This document shows positions 1-30,644 of a DNA stretch of 64,000 bases, in pieces. Position numbers and translations under genes: made by a program. Each line of letters starts with the position of its first letter. Within the stretch, counting starts at the first letter, position 1. Under the pieces are notes generated by a model, which made no database searches, was not told the DNA's origin, and was given only the letters and a program-made list of their open reading frames with translations. The DNA is from Portunus trituberculatus. Its lineage: Eukaryota > Arthropoda > Malacostraca > Decapoda > Portunidae. The DNA lies in contig NC_059289.1 of the NCBI RefSeq assembly GCF_017591435.1, positions 8,056,837 to 8,120,836 of the forward strand, read 5' to 3'.

Positions 1-200
1 TCCTCCTCCTCCTCCTCCTCCTCCTCCTCCTCCATTCCCAGTCGCTAAAACCTCCATTTCTTCCTCTTCCTTGCAAATACCACCACCACCACCACCACCA
101 CATCCTCCTCCTCCTCCTCCTCCTCCTCCTTCTCCTTCTCCTTCTCCTTCTCCTTCTCCTTCTCCTTCTCCTTCTCCTTCTCCTTCTCCTTCTCCTCCTT
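1..200. repeat. (TCC)n and (CTCCTT)n microsatellites
   Basis: A run of TCC triplets at 1-34, then CAC triplets near 82-102, then CTC triplets passing into CTCCTT hexamers to about 196. The strand is almost purely pyrimidine. Confidence 0.95.
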
Positions 201-407
201 CTCGTTCCTAAACCCTTCTCTAGTTCATATAAGGGAAAGTGCAACACACTTCGTCTTCCTGTAAGGCTTCCCGTCGTTCTCTCAGGGCACAACACAGCTG
301 CCTCGCCTCACCCTGCTGGCGCCCAGACCACCTCGCCTCCCTTTAGGTCACTGACTTGCTTGCCGTCCCCTACTTCTTCGTCTGTGTCCTTCCATGTTCC
401 TTACGAC

Positions 408-438
<31 letters not shown>

Positions 439-725
439 TCTTCCCCACACCAACTTCTGCCGGAGCGAGACTGGGACGCGGTGAAGGAAAGACACATTGC
501 ATAACACTCACATTCCTTCCCCGATCCTGGAATGTGATCGCGGGGCAGTGAGCACTGGAATCAGAGGCTGTAGCGCTACACCACGTATTGAACAGCCTGT
601 ATATCGTCTCTGTGGCGCCGCGGTGGTATGCTGGCGTGTTTGTGTGTGTCTGTTTGCCTCCCCTTACTATATCATCGCCGACTCAAGCTTGTTCTTTCGC
701 TGCTGCTACTATTACTACGGTTGTG

Positions 726-757
<32 letters not shown>

Positions 758-846
758 CTACAGAAAATAAAATAAGACTTCCTTTATCTAATGAGAAATC
801 AAAAGGATAATATAAAATTGGATGATGATTTTGAAACCTCCCTCTT

Positions 847-848
847 CA

Positions 849-901
<53 letters not shown>

Positions 902-903
902 CA
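847..903. repeat. (ACT)n / (ACC)n microsatellite
   Basis: Triplet tract ACT passing into ACC. Confidence 0.95.
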
Positions 904-1439
904 TCACCACTACTGCTAAGGGGATAGGACCAGAATAATGGGATCAGGCTTAATGAAGTTAGATTTTTTAAAAGTTAGATTTTTAGGAGAGGTAAGTAGG
1001 AAGGAATTCACTCTCAAATAGAGCGGCGGATGACTGGAATAGACTCGGTAATCAGGTTGTTAGTGTGGAGTGATTAGGGAAGCTTTAAAGGATGATGGGA
1101 TGAATTTATGGATGAGGATGTTAGGTGGCTGTGTATAGGTTAGGTAGGCCACGTGTAGGTCAGAAGGCTTCTTGCCGCTTCCCTTGTTAGAAGCTTATGG
1201 TAGAGGAGGGGCTAGATGCATCATTAGATAGATAGTTAAATGGATAAATAGATGAAGAAATAAATATGTAGATAGATAAGTAGTTGGAGGTTTATGATAG
1301 AGAGCGATAGATACATAGATAGATAGATAGATAGATAGATAAATAAATAGATTGGTAAAGAGATAGGCTGATAGATAAGAAGACATAAAAAGATTAGCAA
1401 ACCAATAGATAAATAAATAAATTCAATCGTTATACCTCC

Positions 1440-1491
<52 letters not shown>
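1440..1491. repeat. (AG)n microsatellite
   Basis: Uninterrupted AG dinucleotides. The preceding 1215-1430 is a degenerate GATA/AAAT-rich region. Confidence 0.95.
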
Positions 1492-1494
<3 letters not shown>

Positions 1495-1794
1495 GGTAAA
1501 TAGATAGACATAAACAAACGGATAGAAACAAAAATAGGTACTGTCTCTTAATGAAAGCGTAAACTCATCCATATGGTAGTATATTAATCATCATTCCTGT
1601 AACAGAGAAGGAGAAGGAGAAGGAGAAGGTTAGGGGTGGGGAGGTTCTGGTGGGGTGGCACTGAAGGCAAGGCACGGTGAAGGGTTAGTTATGCTTGGGA
1701 GACGAGGACACTCACTCTTCGATTTATTGATTGCTTTTAGAAGTGGTCGGCTTCCGCGAGATTTAGTTATTGATTGTGACCAGATAACCTAGTG

Positions 1795-2160
<366 letters not shown>

Positions 2161-2179
2161 TTGGGTGTGTCTCCTTTCA

Positions 2180-2370
2180 CGTGTAGCCCCTGTTCACCAG
2201 CAGTGAGTAGGTACGGGATGTAAATCGAGGAGTTGTGACCTTGTTGTCCCGGTGTGTGGTGTGTGCCTGGTCTCAGACCTATCCCAAGATCGGAAATAAT
2301 GAGCTCTGAGCTCGTTCCGTAGGGTAACGTCTGGCTGTCTCGTCAGAGACTGCAGCAGATCAAACAGTGA

Positions 2371-2376
<6 letters not shown>
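2180..2376 (+). mobile_element. SINE copy A (shares its body with copy B at 6440-6708)
   Basis: This stretch matches, with scattered substitutions, the reverse complement of 6440-6640. Shared blocks include GGTACGGGAT, TCCCGGTGTGTGG, TGGTCTCAG, AAGATCGG and TGAGCTCTGAGCTCG. Both copies end in GAATTACACA. Here that end runs straight into a (CA)n tract (2374-2422). The tRNA-like head seen in copy B is missing or too diverged here. The family name is not known to me; SINE is inferred from the size, the repeat copies and the tRNA-like head of copy B. Confidence 0.7.

Positions 2377-2422
<46 letters not shown>
2374..2422. repeat. (CA)n microsatellite growing from a SINE tail
   Basis: The dinucleotide run starts exactly at the ATTACACA end of SINE copy A. 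Confidence 0.9.
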
Positions 2423-2425
<3 letters not shown>

Positions 2426-2723
2426 AAGTATCTCGTGACCAATACTATTTATACATTACCACAATCTATATTCAGTACTCACAAATATATTTTTCTAACC
2501 TCGATCGACAGCGAATGTGTTTGTTTGTGAATGGCGGACTGGCGGAGGAATACGTACATGAGGCCAGGATTGAAGCGGTTTATTCTGGTTCTAATCCGGT
2601 TCGAGTCTGGTTCCTCTCCGGTTCTACTTTGGTTGGGCCTCGTGTGTAGAGTTCGATCCTGTGACATATTTGGGAATCTATGAATCTTATAGTAGGTTCA
2701 GGAATCTTCGTCATCTTTGGGTT

Positions 2724-2940
2724 TTAACTCCTCCAGTACCATGACGCGGTTCTATATTCATTCTGCTTACTATTTGGTGATTTTATACAGCTTCAGAAAC
2801 TTATGTAGGGGATTAAAATTGTAGGAAAATCACGTGGCTATTAATCTTGTGACCTCCGTAGACGCTTCCTAATGTCAATAAAAGGGTCTAATCGTACACA
2901 AATATCAAGGTAAAAGTGTGTCCCAGTATTGAAGGGTTAA
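2724..2940. mobile_element. TTAA-flanked MITE, copy 1
   Basis: A 217 bp unit bounded by TTAA at both ends. The left end reads TTAACTCCTCCAGTACCATG and the right end CCCAGTATTGAAGGGTTAA, which are imperfect inverted repeats. The interior (TTTGGTGATTTTATACAGC, TTCAGAAACTTATG) is shared with copies at 10525-10728 and 13071-13292. TTAA flanks with C-rich tips fit a non-autonomous piggyBac-type element; this is an inference. Confidence 0.75.
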
Positions 2941-3068
2941 ATGTCGTTAAGTATGAGTAAGTTATCCCTGCAAAAAAATGTGGATAGGTCACGTTTTCTA
3001 TAATGTTTTTTTTATTATTTTTTTCTTTTTACTTTCCTTATTGCTGACTTTGTTTGGCGTGTAAGTGT

Positions 3069-3074
<6 letters not shown>

Positions 3075-3137
<63 letters not shown>
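3075..3137. repeat. (TC)n microsatellite
   Basis: Pure TC dinucleotide run of about 63 bp, followed by T-rich sequence to about 3330. Confidence 0.95.
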
Positions 3138-3139
<2 letters not shown>

Positions 3140-3431
3140 TATTATCATTTTTTTTTGTTCTGTTTTTGTCTATTGTTTTACCTACATTCAGCAATTTTCA
3201 ATCTCATTTCTTTTATCTCTTGGCTTTCCGTTTTTATCTTCCTTTCTTCTGTTATTTTCTTCCCTCCTTCATTCTTTTAATTGAATTCTTTCCTTCATTT
3301 TTTTCTTTTACCTTGGTGTTTTTTTTTTTTCCTTTTCGTTTTACACGTTTCACTTTCGTTCTTTGTTGTTCCATGTCGTGCTTGTTTCCTTCCCCAAATG
3401 GCGTGATTTTCCTGCAATAAGACGACCTAAT

Positions 3432-3584
<153 letters not shown>

Positions 3585-4293
3585 CTTTACCATACCTTCG
3601 CTACTGTACCTCTCCCTCTCTCTCTCCCTCTCTCTTTCCCTTTCCCTCTCTCCCACTGTCCCTACCAATCTACTCTTCCTCTCTCGAGACCTCTTCACGT
3701 AAGCCTCTTCTCCCTCTCGCTCTTTCTTTCTAATTTCTCGACCTCTTCCTCCTTCCCTCAGCCTCTCCCTGCCCCCGTCCCGTCCCGTCCCTCCCGCCTC
3801 TGTCTTGCCACTGACGTAACCTTTGACCTGTAGCCTGACGTGTGAGGATCCGGTGACCTGACCTTTGTGTGGCTGACGGTGCGTGCTGGGATGAGAGAGA
3901 GCGAGGGAAAGGGAAAGGGAGAGGGAGAGGGAGAGGGGAGAGGAGAGAGAGAGAGAGAGGAGCTTTTATGTTGAACTGCGCATTACTTCCGTCTACTTAA
4001 CCCTTTTATAATTCATTCATGGACTTGATAATTAGTTTTCTACTTATCTACACATCTACTTTTTTATTATTATTATTGCTATTCCTGTTTTCTTTTCTCC
4101 ATTTTCTTCTTTATATGTTAGTGTTTTTTTTTTTTTTTTTCTTAAGGGACATTTAACTATTACTCGTGTTGACAATGTAAAATTCTTATTAAACTATCAA
4201 GAGTCGTAGAAACACGTGTAAAAACCTCCAATTCTTCCGCTGCAGTTTGTTATAAAGAATTCGCTCCCTTCTCTGAAAATCTCCCTACTTTTA

Positions 4294-5110
4294 ACAAGGT
4301 CTCGAGGAAGCTAGGTGGAGTTTTCAAGGGTGTTTTCGATCATGGTTCCTGCATGTGACTGCGTAGATATTATGTACCATCATTTAAAGTGTAGTGCGAG
4401 TTAATGGTGTTTTCATTATTGTTGTCATGGTACTACCTGTTCTAAAGAGTCTGTACCATGACCAACAGGACTTACTGGAAGCTAGTTTTTTTTTTCTTTT
4501 TCTTTTTCAAGGGTGTTTTTTTCATGGTTCTTGTAATGTTTTGAAGATGATGAGTCGACAACAGTGTGTAGTGGAAGTCAGTGGTCCTTTTCATGGTACC
4601 ACTTCAAGCCTGAAAATTCTGCGCTGTTAACAAGATCTAGTTGAAGCAGGGAATGGTGTTTTCATTGTATTAATAATACTTTAAAGATTATGTACCATCA
4701 ACAGTGTATAGTGGAAATCTGTGATGTTTTTCATGGTTTTAGTTAAAGCCTGAAGATTCTGCTCTATTAATAAGATTTATTGGAAGCTGGGAGGGTTTTC
4801 AAGTGTGTGTTCTTTTCATGGTACTAGTATAATGTTTTGAAGATGGTGATGTGGAAGTGTGTTGTGTTTTTTATGGTATAGTTAACGCCTGAATATTCTG
4901 CGTTATAACAAGGTTTAGTGGAGCCTGGGGGGAGGGTTTTCAAGGGTAGTTTCTTGGTGCTAGTAAGGTTTTAAAGATGATGAGCCGTCAAATAGGGAAA
5001 ACTCTGTGGTGTTTTTCATGGTAACGGTAAAAGCTTGAAAATTCTGCTCTATTAACAACATTTGGTGGAGGTCATTGTGGTTTTCAAAAGTCTTTTCATA
5101 GTACTAGTTC
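4294..5110. repeat. Diverged tandem repeat, unit about 140 bp
   Basis: A block recurs in direct order. The anchor GCCTGAAAATTCTGC and its variants appears at 4608, 4748, 4887 and 5033, a spacing of 139-146 bp. Each is followed by a variant of TTAACAAGATCTAGTGGAAG and then by TTTTCAAGGGTGTTTTC and TTTTCATGGTACTAG. Earlier, more degenerate units begin near 4294 and 4461. About six units in total. Function unknown; an old minisatellite-like or satellite-like array. Confidence 0.75.
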
Positions 5111-5278
5111 AGTTTATTTCGTCTTTATCTATTTATCTTAGTGTTTAAGAATTCTGCACTATTATTTAAACGCCAACTTATCATTTCCTTGGCCCTTGGA
5201 AATGTATCGAATGAAGAGAACAACGCGTTTTGAAAATATGACCATTCTATTTCGAACTGCAGTGTTGGATGCTATTGT

Positions 5279-5283
<5 letters not shown>

Positions 5284-5335
<52 letters not shown>

Positions 5336-5423
5336 GAGTGTCTATATATAACTGAGGGTGTATTATTAAAGCTGCCTTAACTGAAGATTTGTTTTTGCTC
5401 TTATTTTTCTATACCCATGCCTT

Positions 5424-5479
<56 letters not shown>
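5284..5479. repeat. (TG)n and (CT)n microsatellites
   Basis: (TG)n at 5284-5333 and (CT)n at 5428-5479. Confidence 0.95.
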
Positions 5480-5482
<3 letters not shown>

Positions 5483-5707
5483 CTCTAAGTCTTTCCCCGC
5501 CCCCTCCTTGTGTTCCTCGTCACTCATTGGCTGACACTCCGGGACGTCCACCAATGGCAGGGCAGCATAGCGTCTTTGCCCCCAATACTCGCCACAGGAT
5601 TGGTTAAGTTTTCTTTAGACATTTCTTGCTTAAAAATTGTTATATTGGTGTTATTAGAGAGTGAGGGATATTCATATACGTGTGTTTGTATGCACGTCTG
5701 TATTCTA

Positions 5708-5708
<1 letters not shown>

Positions 5709-5759
<51 letters not shown>

Positions 5760-5823
5760 AGAATGTATATGAAAAGATAAGAAAAGAGAAAAAAATATGA
5801 AAACAAAAATCGAGGGAAAAGGG

Positions 5824-5893
<70 letters not shown>

Positions 5894-5956
5894 AAAGTGA
5901 CCTTGTGAAGGACACGCAAGAGGAGGAGCCTAACTGAAGGCCTCTCTTTGGGGATC

Positions 5957-6028
<72 letters not shown>

Positions 6029-6107
6029 ACGTAGTACCTATACATCCCTGACGTCACTGAACACGAAGGACGATTATTACTTTACGAATCTGTCTACCTT
6101 TAAAGTG

Positions 6108-6168
<61 letters not shown>
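5709..6168. repeat. Cluster: (TG)n, (AG)n, (GA)n, (CT)n
   Basis: (TG)n at 5709-5756, (AG)n at 5827-5892, (GA)n at 5958-6027 and (CT)n at 6109-6168, separated by 65-80 bp. The last tract is complementary to the two before it, so the region can fold back on itself. Confidence 0.95.
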
Positions 6169-6172
<4 letters not shown>

Positions 6173-6439
6173 CATTCACCAAGCTGCATGAATTAAGAAG
6201 AAAACGGAGAATAATTGATGGATAATTAATGTATTTCGATTTCTCTCACGAAACGAGTTCACGATACTAATTCTAGCCTCCATTCGCTTCTTCGCCTTCC
6301 TTCGTGACTGGACCGCGAAATGGCATCACTCTTGACGTCATCGTGGCCGCGCTGGTGGTGGTGGTGGCAGTGGTGGTGGTGGTGAAGGGGTGGAGATGGA
6401 GGGAGAGGATGGGAAGACTGTTAACATATTTTCTGGGTG

Positions 6440-6705
6440 TATACTACCTGTGTAATTCGCCACGGTTGTCTGCTGGTCACCCAGCCGGCCTTCCTCATTA
6501 CGGAGCGAGCTCAGAGCTCATAGACCGATCTTCGGATAGGACTGAGACCACAACACACTCCACACACCGGGAAAACGAGGCCACAATCTCTCGAGTTATA
6601 TCCCGTACCTGTTTAAGAGGCTCGCCCATCTGCCTCTCCGCTTTCCGGGACTCGAACCCTGACCCTCTCGGTTGTGAACCGAGCGTGCTAAGCACTACAC
6701 TACGC

Positions 6706-6708
<3 letters not shown>
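6440..6708 (-). mobile_element. SINE copy B with tRNA-Val-like head
   Basis: On the minus strand, reading down from 6708, there is a tRNA-like segment: an A-box-like GTAGTGTAGTGCTTAGCAC, an anticodon-like stem-loop CTCGG-TTCACAA-CCGAG (would read CAC, valine) and a B-box-like GGGTTCGAGTCCC at about 6652. The body after about 6625 matches SINE copy A and ends in GAATTACACA near 6453. The acceptor stem is imperfect and the segment is fused to repeat sequence, so it is a SINE head and not a working tRNA gene. Confidence 0.75.
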
Positions 6709-6766
<58 letters not shown>

Positions 6767-6798
6767 TTGTTTTTCTCCTCCTCCTCCTCCTCCTCCTC
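6708..6798. repeat. (TG)n and (CTC)n microsatellites
   Basis: (TG)n at 6708-6764 abuts the 5' edge of SINE copy B. (CTC)n at 6776-6798 abuts the LINE tail that follows. Confidence 0.95.
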
Positions 6799-7242
6799 TA
6801 TATACTTCATTAGTGAGACCGCACTTGGAATATGCAGCTCAGTTCTGGTCCCCATGTTATCAAAAAGATATTAAGAAGTTGGAGAGCGTGCAAAGACGAG
6901 CAACTAAACTAATACCAGGAATACGCGTCCTGTCTTATGAAAAACGTCTAAAAAATTTTAGATATGTTTTCCCTAAGAGATCGTCGAATCCGAGGTGATC
7001 TCCTCGAAACGTTCAAAATACTCGGAAGTGTAGATAAGATAGATTACAAAAGTCTTTGAGCTTTTGCAATCAGTAACAAGAAATATCGGCATGAAACTTA
7101 AAGGACAGCGAATTAACACTGATTTGCGAAGAAACTTTTTTTACGTAAGATAAATAGAATGTTGGAACAAGCTACCAGCGTCTGTCGTCCAAGTTAACAC
7201 GATGGCTACATTCAAAAAGTATATTAGACAAGTTTTATAATG
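6797..7242 (+). mobile_element. LINE fragment: C-terminal end of a non-LTR reverse transcriptase
   Basis: The frame from about 6801 gives SLVRPHLEYAAQFWSPCYQK, then KKLESVQRRATKLIPGIR and SYEKRLKNF, the typical C-terminal region of CR1/Jockey-type reverse transcriptases. Frameshifts follow at about 6975. Later remnants (RRIRGDLLETFKI; VEWNKLPASVVQ-like; FKKYIRQ) continue the usual tail order. It is dead: no catalytic core, broken frame. The clade assignment is approximate. Confidence 0.85.
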
Positions 7243-7613
7243 AAAATAGTTTTTTTTTTTTAAATAGTGATTGGTAGTAATAATTACATTAGATCTCTTT
7301 TTTTCCCATCTTTCCTGTATAAATTTCCTTCATTGTGACTTTCAGCAATCGGGGTGTATTTTTTCGTTTTATCTTTTGCCGGGTAACGCCGGAGGGAATG
7401 ATGGGTAGGGAGGAGATTCACCTGTTCTATTCTTACCTCCTGATATATAGCTTATCATAGATATAGTATGGTAAATGAGTGACCTCGTCGCAGCTTGCAA
7501 AACCTGCTGTCACTCGTCTTTCCTATGTATTCCTATGTATTCCTCCTCCTTCTGTCCTTCCTGAACACAATAACTCACCCCTGCTCACCATGCATTGTTT
7601 CTCTTCCCTGCAG

Positions 7614-27769
<20,156 letters not shown>

Positions 27770-28574
27770 TCGGTGCGCGTGTGGGCGGCGAGGCGCTTCC
27801 TTTGCATTCCATGAAGTTTATCATTACCAGCAGCGGCAGCCAAGCACGCCTCCCTGGCGAGGTGGCCGCGTGTTACAGTGATGACAGTGCTATAATGACT
27901 ATACGCTCCTTAGGGTGGCGATGGGATGTACTGCGTAGCGTTTACCAAATGTTTATTTTATATATCTTGTTCATCACGAGCAAGTTAGGGCGAGAGAGTG
28001 GCGGAATCTGACGGAGGGAGGCTGGGGACGCAGAGTTTGGTGATGGGGTACTCCTAGTGAGGAGCCTCGTGTGAAGCTGTAGGAAGGAAGGAAATTCCCT
28101 CTGTGTAGTGTTTCAGCCGCTGCTTTAGTAAGTATCATTATTTTATGTAATCTCAAAGGTGATTCTCCAAATGCGATTTTATATGTTCGATTTGTACCGT
28201 TTTATTATCAAATATTTGTAATATATAGTTTATTTATGTGTTGTAATTGTCGCTGAATTTCAGTGTTTTTTTAGCCCAAAAAAAAAACGAACTTATGAGG
28301 ACTGTATGAGTAGCCTACCAGTAATAGTAGAATGAAAAAGACAAAATATAAAAAAGACAGTGAGATTAGCAGGATTCCTAAAGGATACATAATTAATTGT
28401 CAGATGATTGAGAAATAACTATTTTTTTCTAACTTTGTGTTATACTTGTAGTAGAGAAGTAAGTGTGGAATGTTGAGCATGCCACATTGTAATGATATCA
28501 CTTAGTGGGCACTTTGTTGCTGTGTGAGGCTCGTGGCACAAAAGACAACTACTGATCCTCACTATACCATCTGC

Positions 28575-28672
28575 TCCACCACCACCAACCCCCCCACTAC
28601 CACCACCAACACTACCATCACCACCACCACCAACCCCCACTACCACCACCAACACTACCATCACCACCACCG
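28575..28672. repeat. (CCA)n-rich microsatellite with internal duplication
   Basis: CCA/ACC triplets. A block CCAACCCCC...ACTACCACCACCAACA... occurs twice (about 28584-28625 and 28630-28668). Confidence 0.85.
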
Positions 28673-28870
28673 CAGTGACACAAGACAGCAAGTAAAAGAA
28701 AAAAAATAAAGGAAAAGAAAATAAGAGATGAGAGGAGGAGGAGGAAAGCAAAGAATAGAAGATCGTTACAGAGAAGACATGGAAAAAGATAAAAAAAAAA
28801 AAAAAAAGGATTTAAGAGGAAGTTGGATAAGAGGAGAAACAAGAGCAGGCCATATCATTTAGTGACCCGC

Positions 28871-29080
28871 TGGCATGCTCTGAAACACTTCTGCGCTGTA
28901 ACTCAGACTATTTTCAAAGGTTCTAGTTGAATCAACATGTTAATATGTCACTTTTCTAGTGACATATTAACATGACATCAACATTAAAGGCTGGAGAAGT
29001 ACTCTTAAGAACCCGGATAATCATCTCTGTAGCGTTTGAAAAATAGTCATGGCGGAAGAGCGAAGTGTTTGAGGATGCGG
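28871..29080. mobile_element. MITE family C copy carrying a perfect 17 bp hairpin
   Basis: Left end GCTCTGAAACACTTCTGCGC; right end AGAGCGAAGTGTTTGAGGAT after AATAGTCATGGCGGA. Inside lies a perfect hairpin: CATGTTAATATGTCACT (28936-28952), loop TTTCT, AGTGACATATTAACATG (28958-28974). Confidence 0.75.
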
Positions 29081-29529
29081 GCGTTTCCAATATACAGCAC
29101 CACTCCACAGCACCTCTTACCGACACGGAGCCTTCACTGTACTAATCAAGACCATAGACAACTGTAGGAGACTGAGGAGTATGATGATAATTACAAGGAC
29201 ATCATAACATGATTTAAACTGAAATCAGTAACTAATGTATAAAACAAAAAGATATGATACGCTACTGCGAAGAGAAATATATAGGGATGAAGAAAAGATA
29301 ACGATGTGTTGGCTATGTCAGTGTGTTTCGTTCATTTCGGTGTCATTTCGGTCACATTGAACTGCTGATTGAGTTATATTGTTGTGAACACTGTACTACT
29401 TGTAAGCAATTAAAGTGGCAGTCACATACATGCATACAACATACAAGGCGTCGCGATTATACACACGTTATATTTTTAGGAAGGATGATTTTTTGTCTTA
29501 GGCGAAGGGTCGAAGTGTTAGGTGATGCT

Positions 29530-29537
29530 CGTGGACC

Positions 29538-29582
<45 letters not shown>

Positions 29583-29613
29583 AATTTCCCTTTCGATCGT
29601 CTTATCTCTGGAG

Positions 29614-29669
<56 letters not shown>

Positions 29670-29685
29670 GGGTCCACAGACCTAT
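29530..29685. repeat. (GA)n / (TC)n inverted pair with matching flanks
   Basis: (GA)n at 29539-29579 and (TC)n at 29615-29668 face each other. The flanks match too: GTGGACCCGGAGAG on the left and CTCTCCAGGGTCCAC on the right. The transcript could form a hairpin of about 55 bp stem. Confidence 0.85.
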
Positions 29686-29795
29686 GCTCCTCAGGCGTTC
29701 ATCGCGAAGGAGCTGCAGCAGGAGGAGGAGGAGGAGGAGGAGGAGAAGCTGAGGTGGTTAGGCGACCCATCTGAGGAGACAAGACGTGATGGGTG
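29669..29795 (+). other. Candidate orphan exon (uncertain)
   Basis: After the (TC)n tract, which ends in CTCTCCAG like a splice acceptor, an open frame reads GPQTYAPQAFIAKELQQ, then a Glu run and KLRWLGDPSEETRRDG and stops at a TGA (29794-29796). A donor-like GGTGAGC overlaps the stop. I do not recognise the peptide. Its GAG triplet run could equally be a microsatellite. No other exon of such a gene is apparent nearby. Confidence 0.25.
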
Positions 29796-29834
29796 AGCTG
29801 AGCAGATTGTACAAATTTTTAACTTTTTTATTTT

Positions 29835-29835
<1 letters not shown>

Positions 29836-29888
<53 letters not shown>
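29836..29888. repeat. (TG)n microsatellite
   Basis: Pure TG run of about 52 bp. Confidence 0.95.
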
Positions 29889-29891
<3 letters not shown>

Positions 29892-30576
29892 AGCTATCCG
29901 ATATACATTAACAGATACAAGTACATGCATACATAATACAGTACACGAAATAAACAGCAAACAGACTTATGCAGCCTGGGCGTGACTCAAGCCGTGTTAT
30001 TGATTAGGCTACACCACCACCACCACTTCTACCGCCACAACCTTTTCCAGCCCTCTGCGTCCTGTTTCTGTTCTTGCTTGCCACTTTTACTTTTAGTTCA
30101 CGGCTTGGGTGTTGAAGATTATTGTTGCTCCATCACTAGTACAGGAAGCCTAGGAACACTGGAGAGAGAAAGTGGGGTTTAATCATCGGTTAGATCAATC
30201 ATATTACTATTACTGCTTTTCATATAGCGAGAACTGGTAATGTCTAATGTCTACTGTACAGTGTGACCACCTATCTTTCTCCTCTCCAGAGCGAAGGCCT
30301 TGTGTATGTGTGGAGGCAGCCGTTGTGTTCAGGTCATTGAATATAAATCTTTTATTTTATTCGTTTTAATAGATTAATGTTTATTGTTTTATTAAGTTCA
30401 AGGGGAAAATATGTATAAAACTGCCCGGTATTTGTGGGCAAGAGAAAGAAAACTTGTCGCAATGAGGCACATTTTTTTTTTTTTCTTTTTAATGATTATT
30501 TGTTAACTTTTGTGTGGTAAAGAAAATGTCACTGTTTCTCATATGAAGATGTATAGTTTAGCCATAATATTTGGGT

Positions 30577-30577
<1 letters not shown>

Positions 30578-30642
<65 letters not shown>
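30578..30642. repeat. (GA)n microsatellite
   Basis: Pure GA run of about 64 bp, followed by a T-run at 30662-30681. Confidence 0.95.

Positions 30643-30644
<2 letters not shown>

Noticed and set aside
4394..4630. A 78-codon plus-strand frame
   Set aside because: It overlaps the diverged tandem repeat and shows no family resemblance.
6637..6708. A tRNA-Val gene on the minus strand
   Set aside because: Anticodon and D-arm look right, but the acceptor stem and T-stem do not pair well and the segment is joined to a repeated SINE body.
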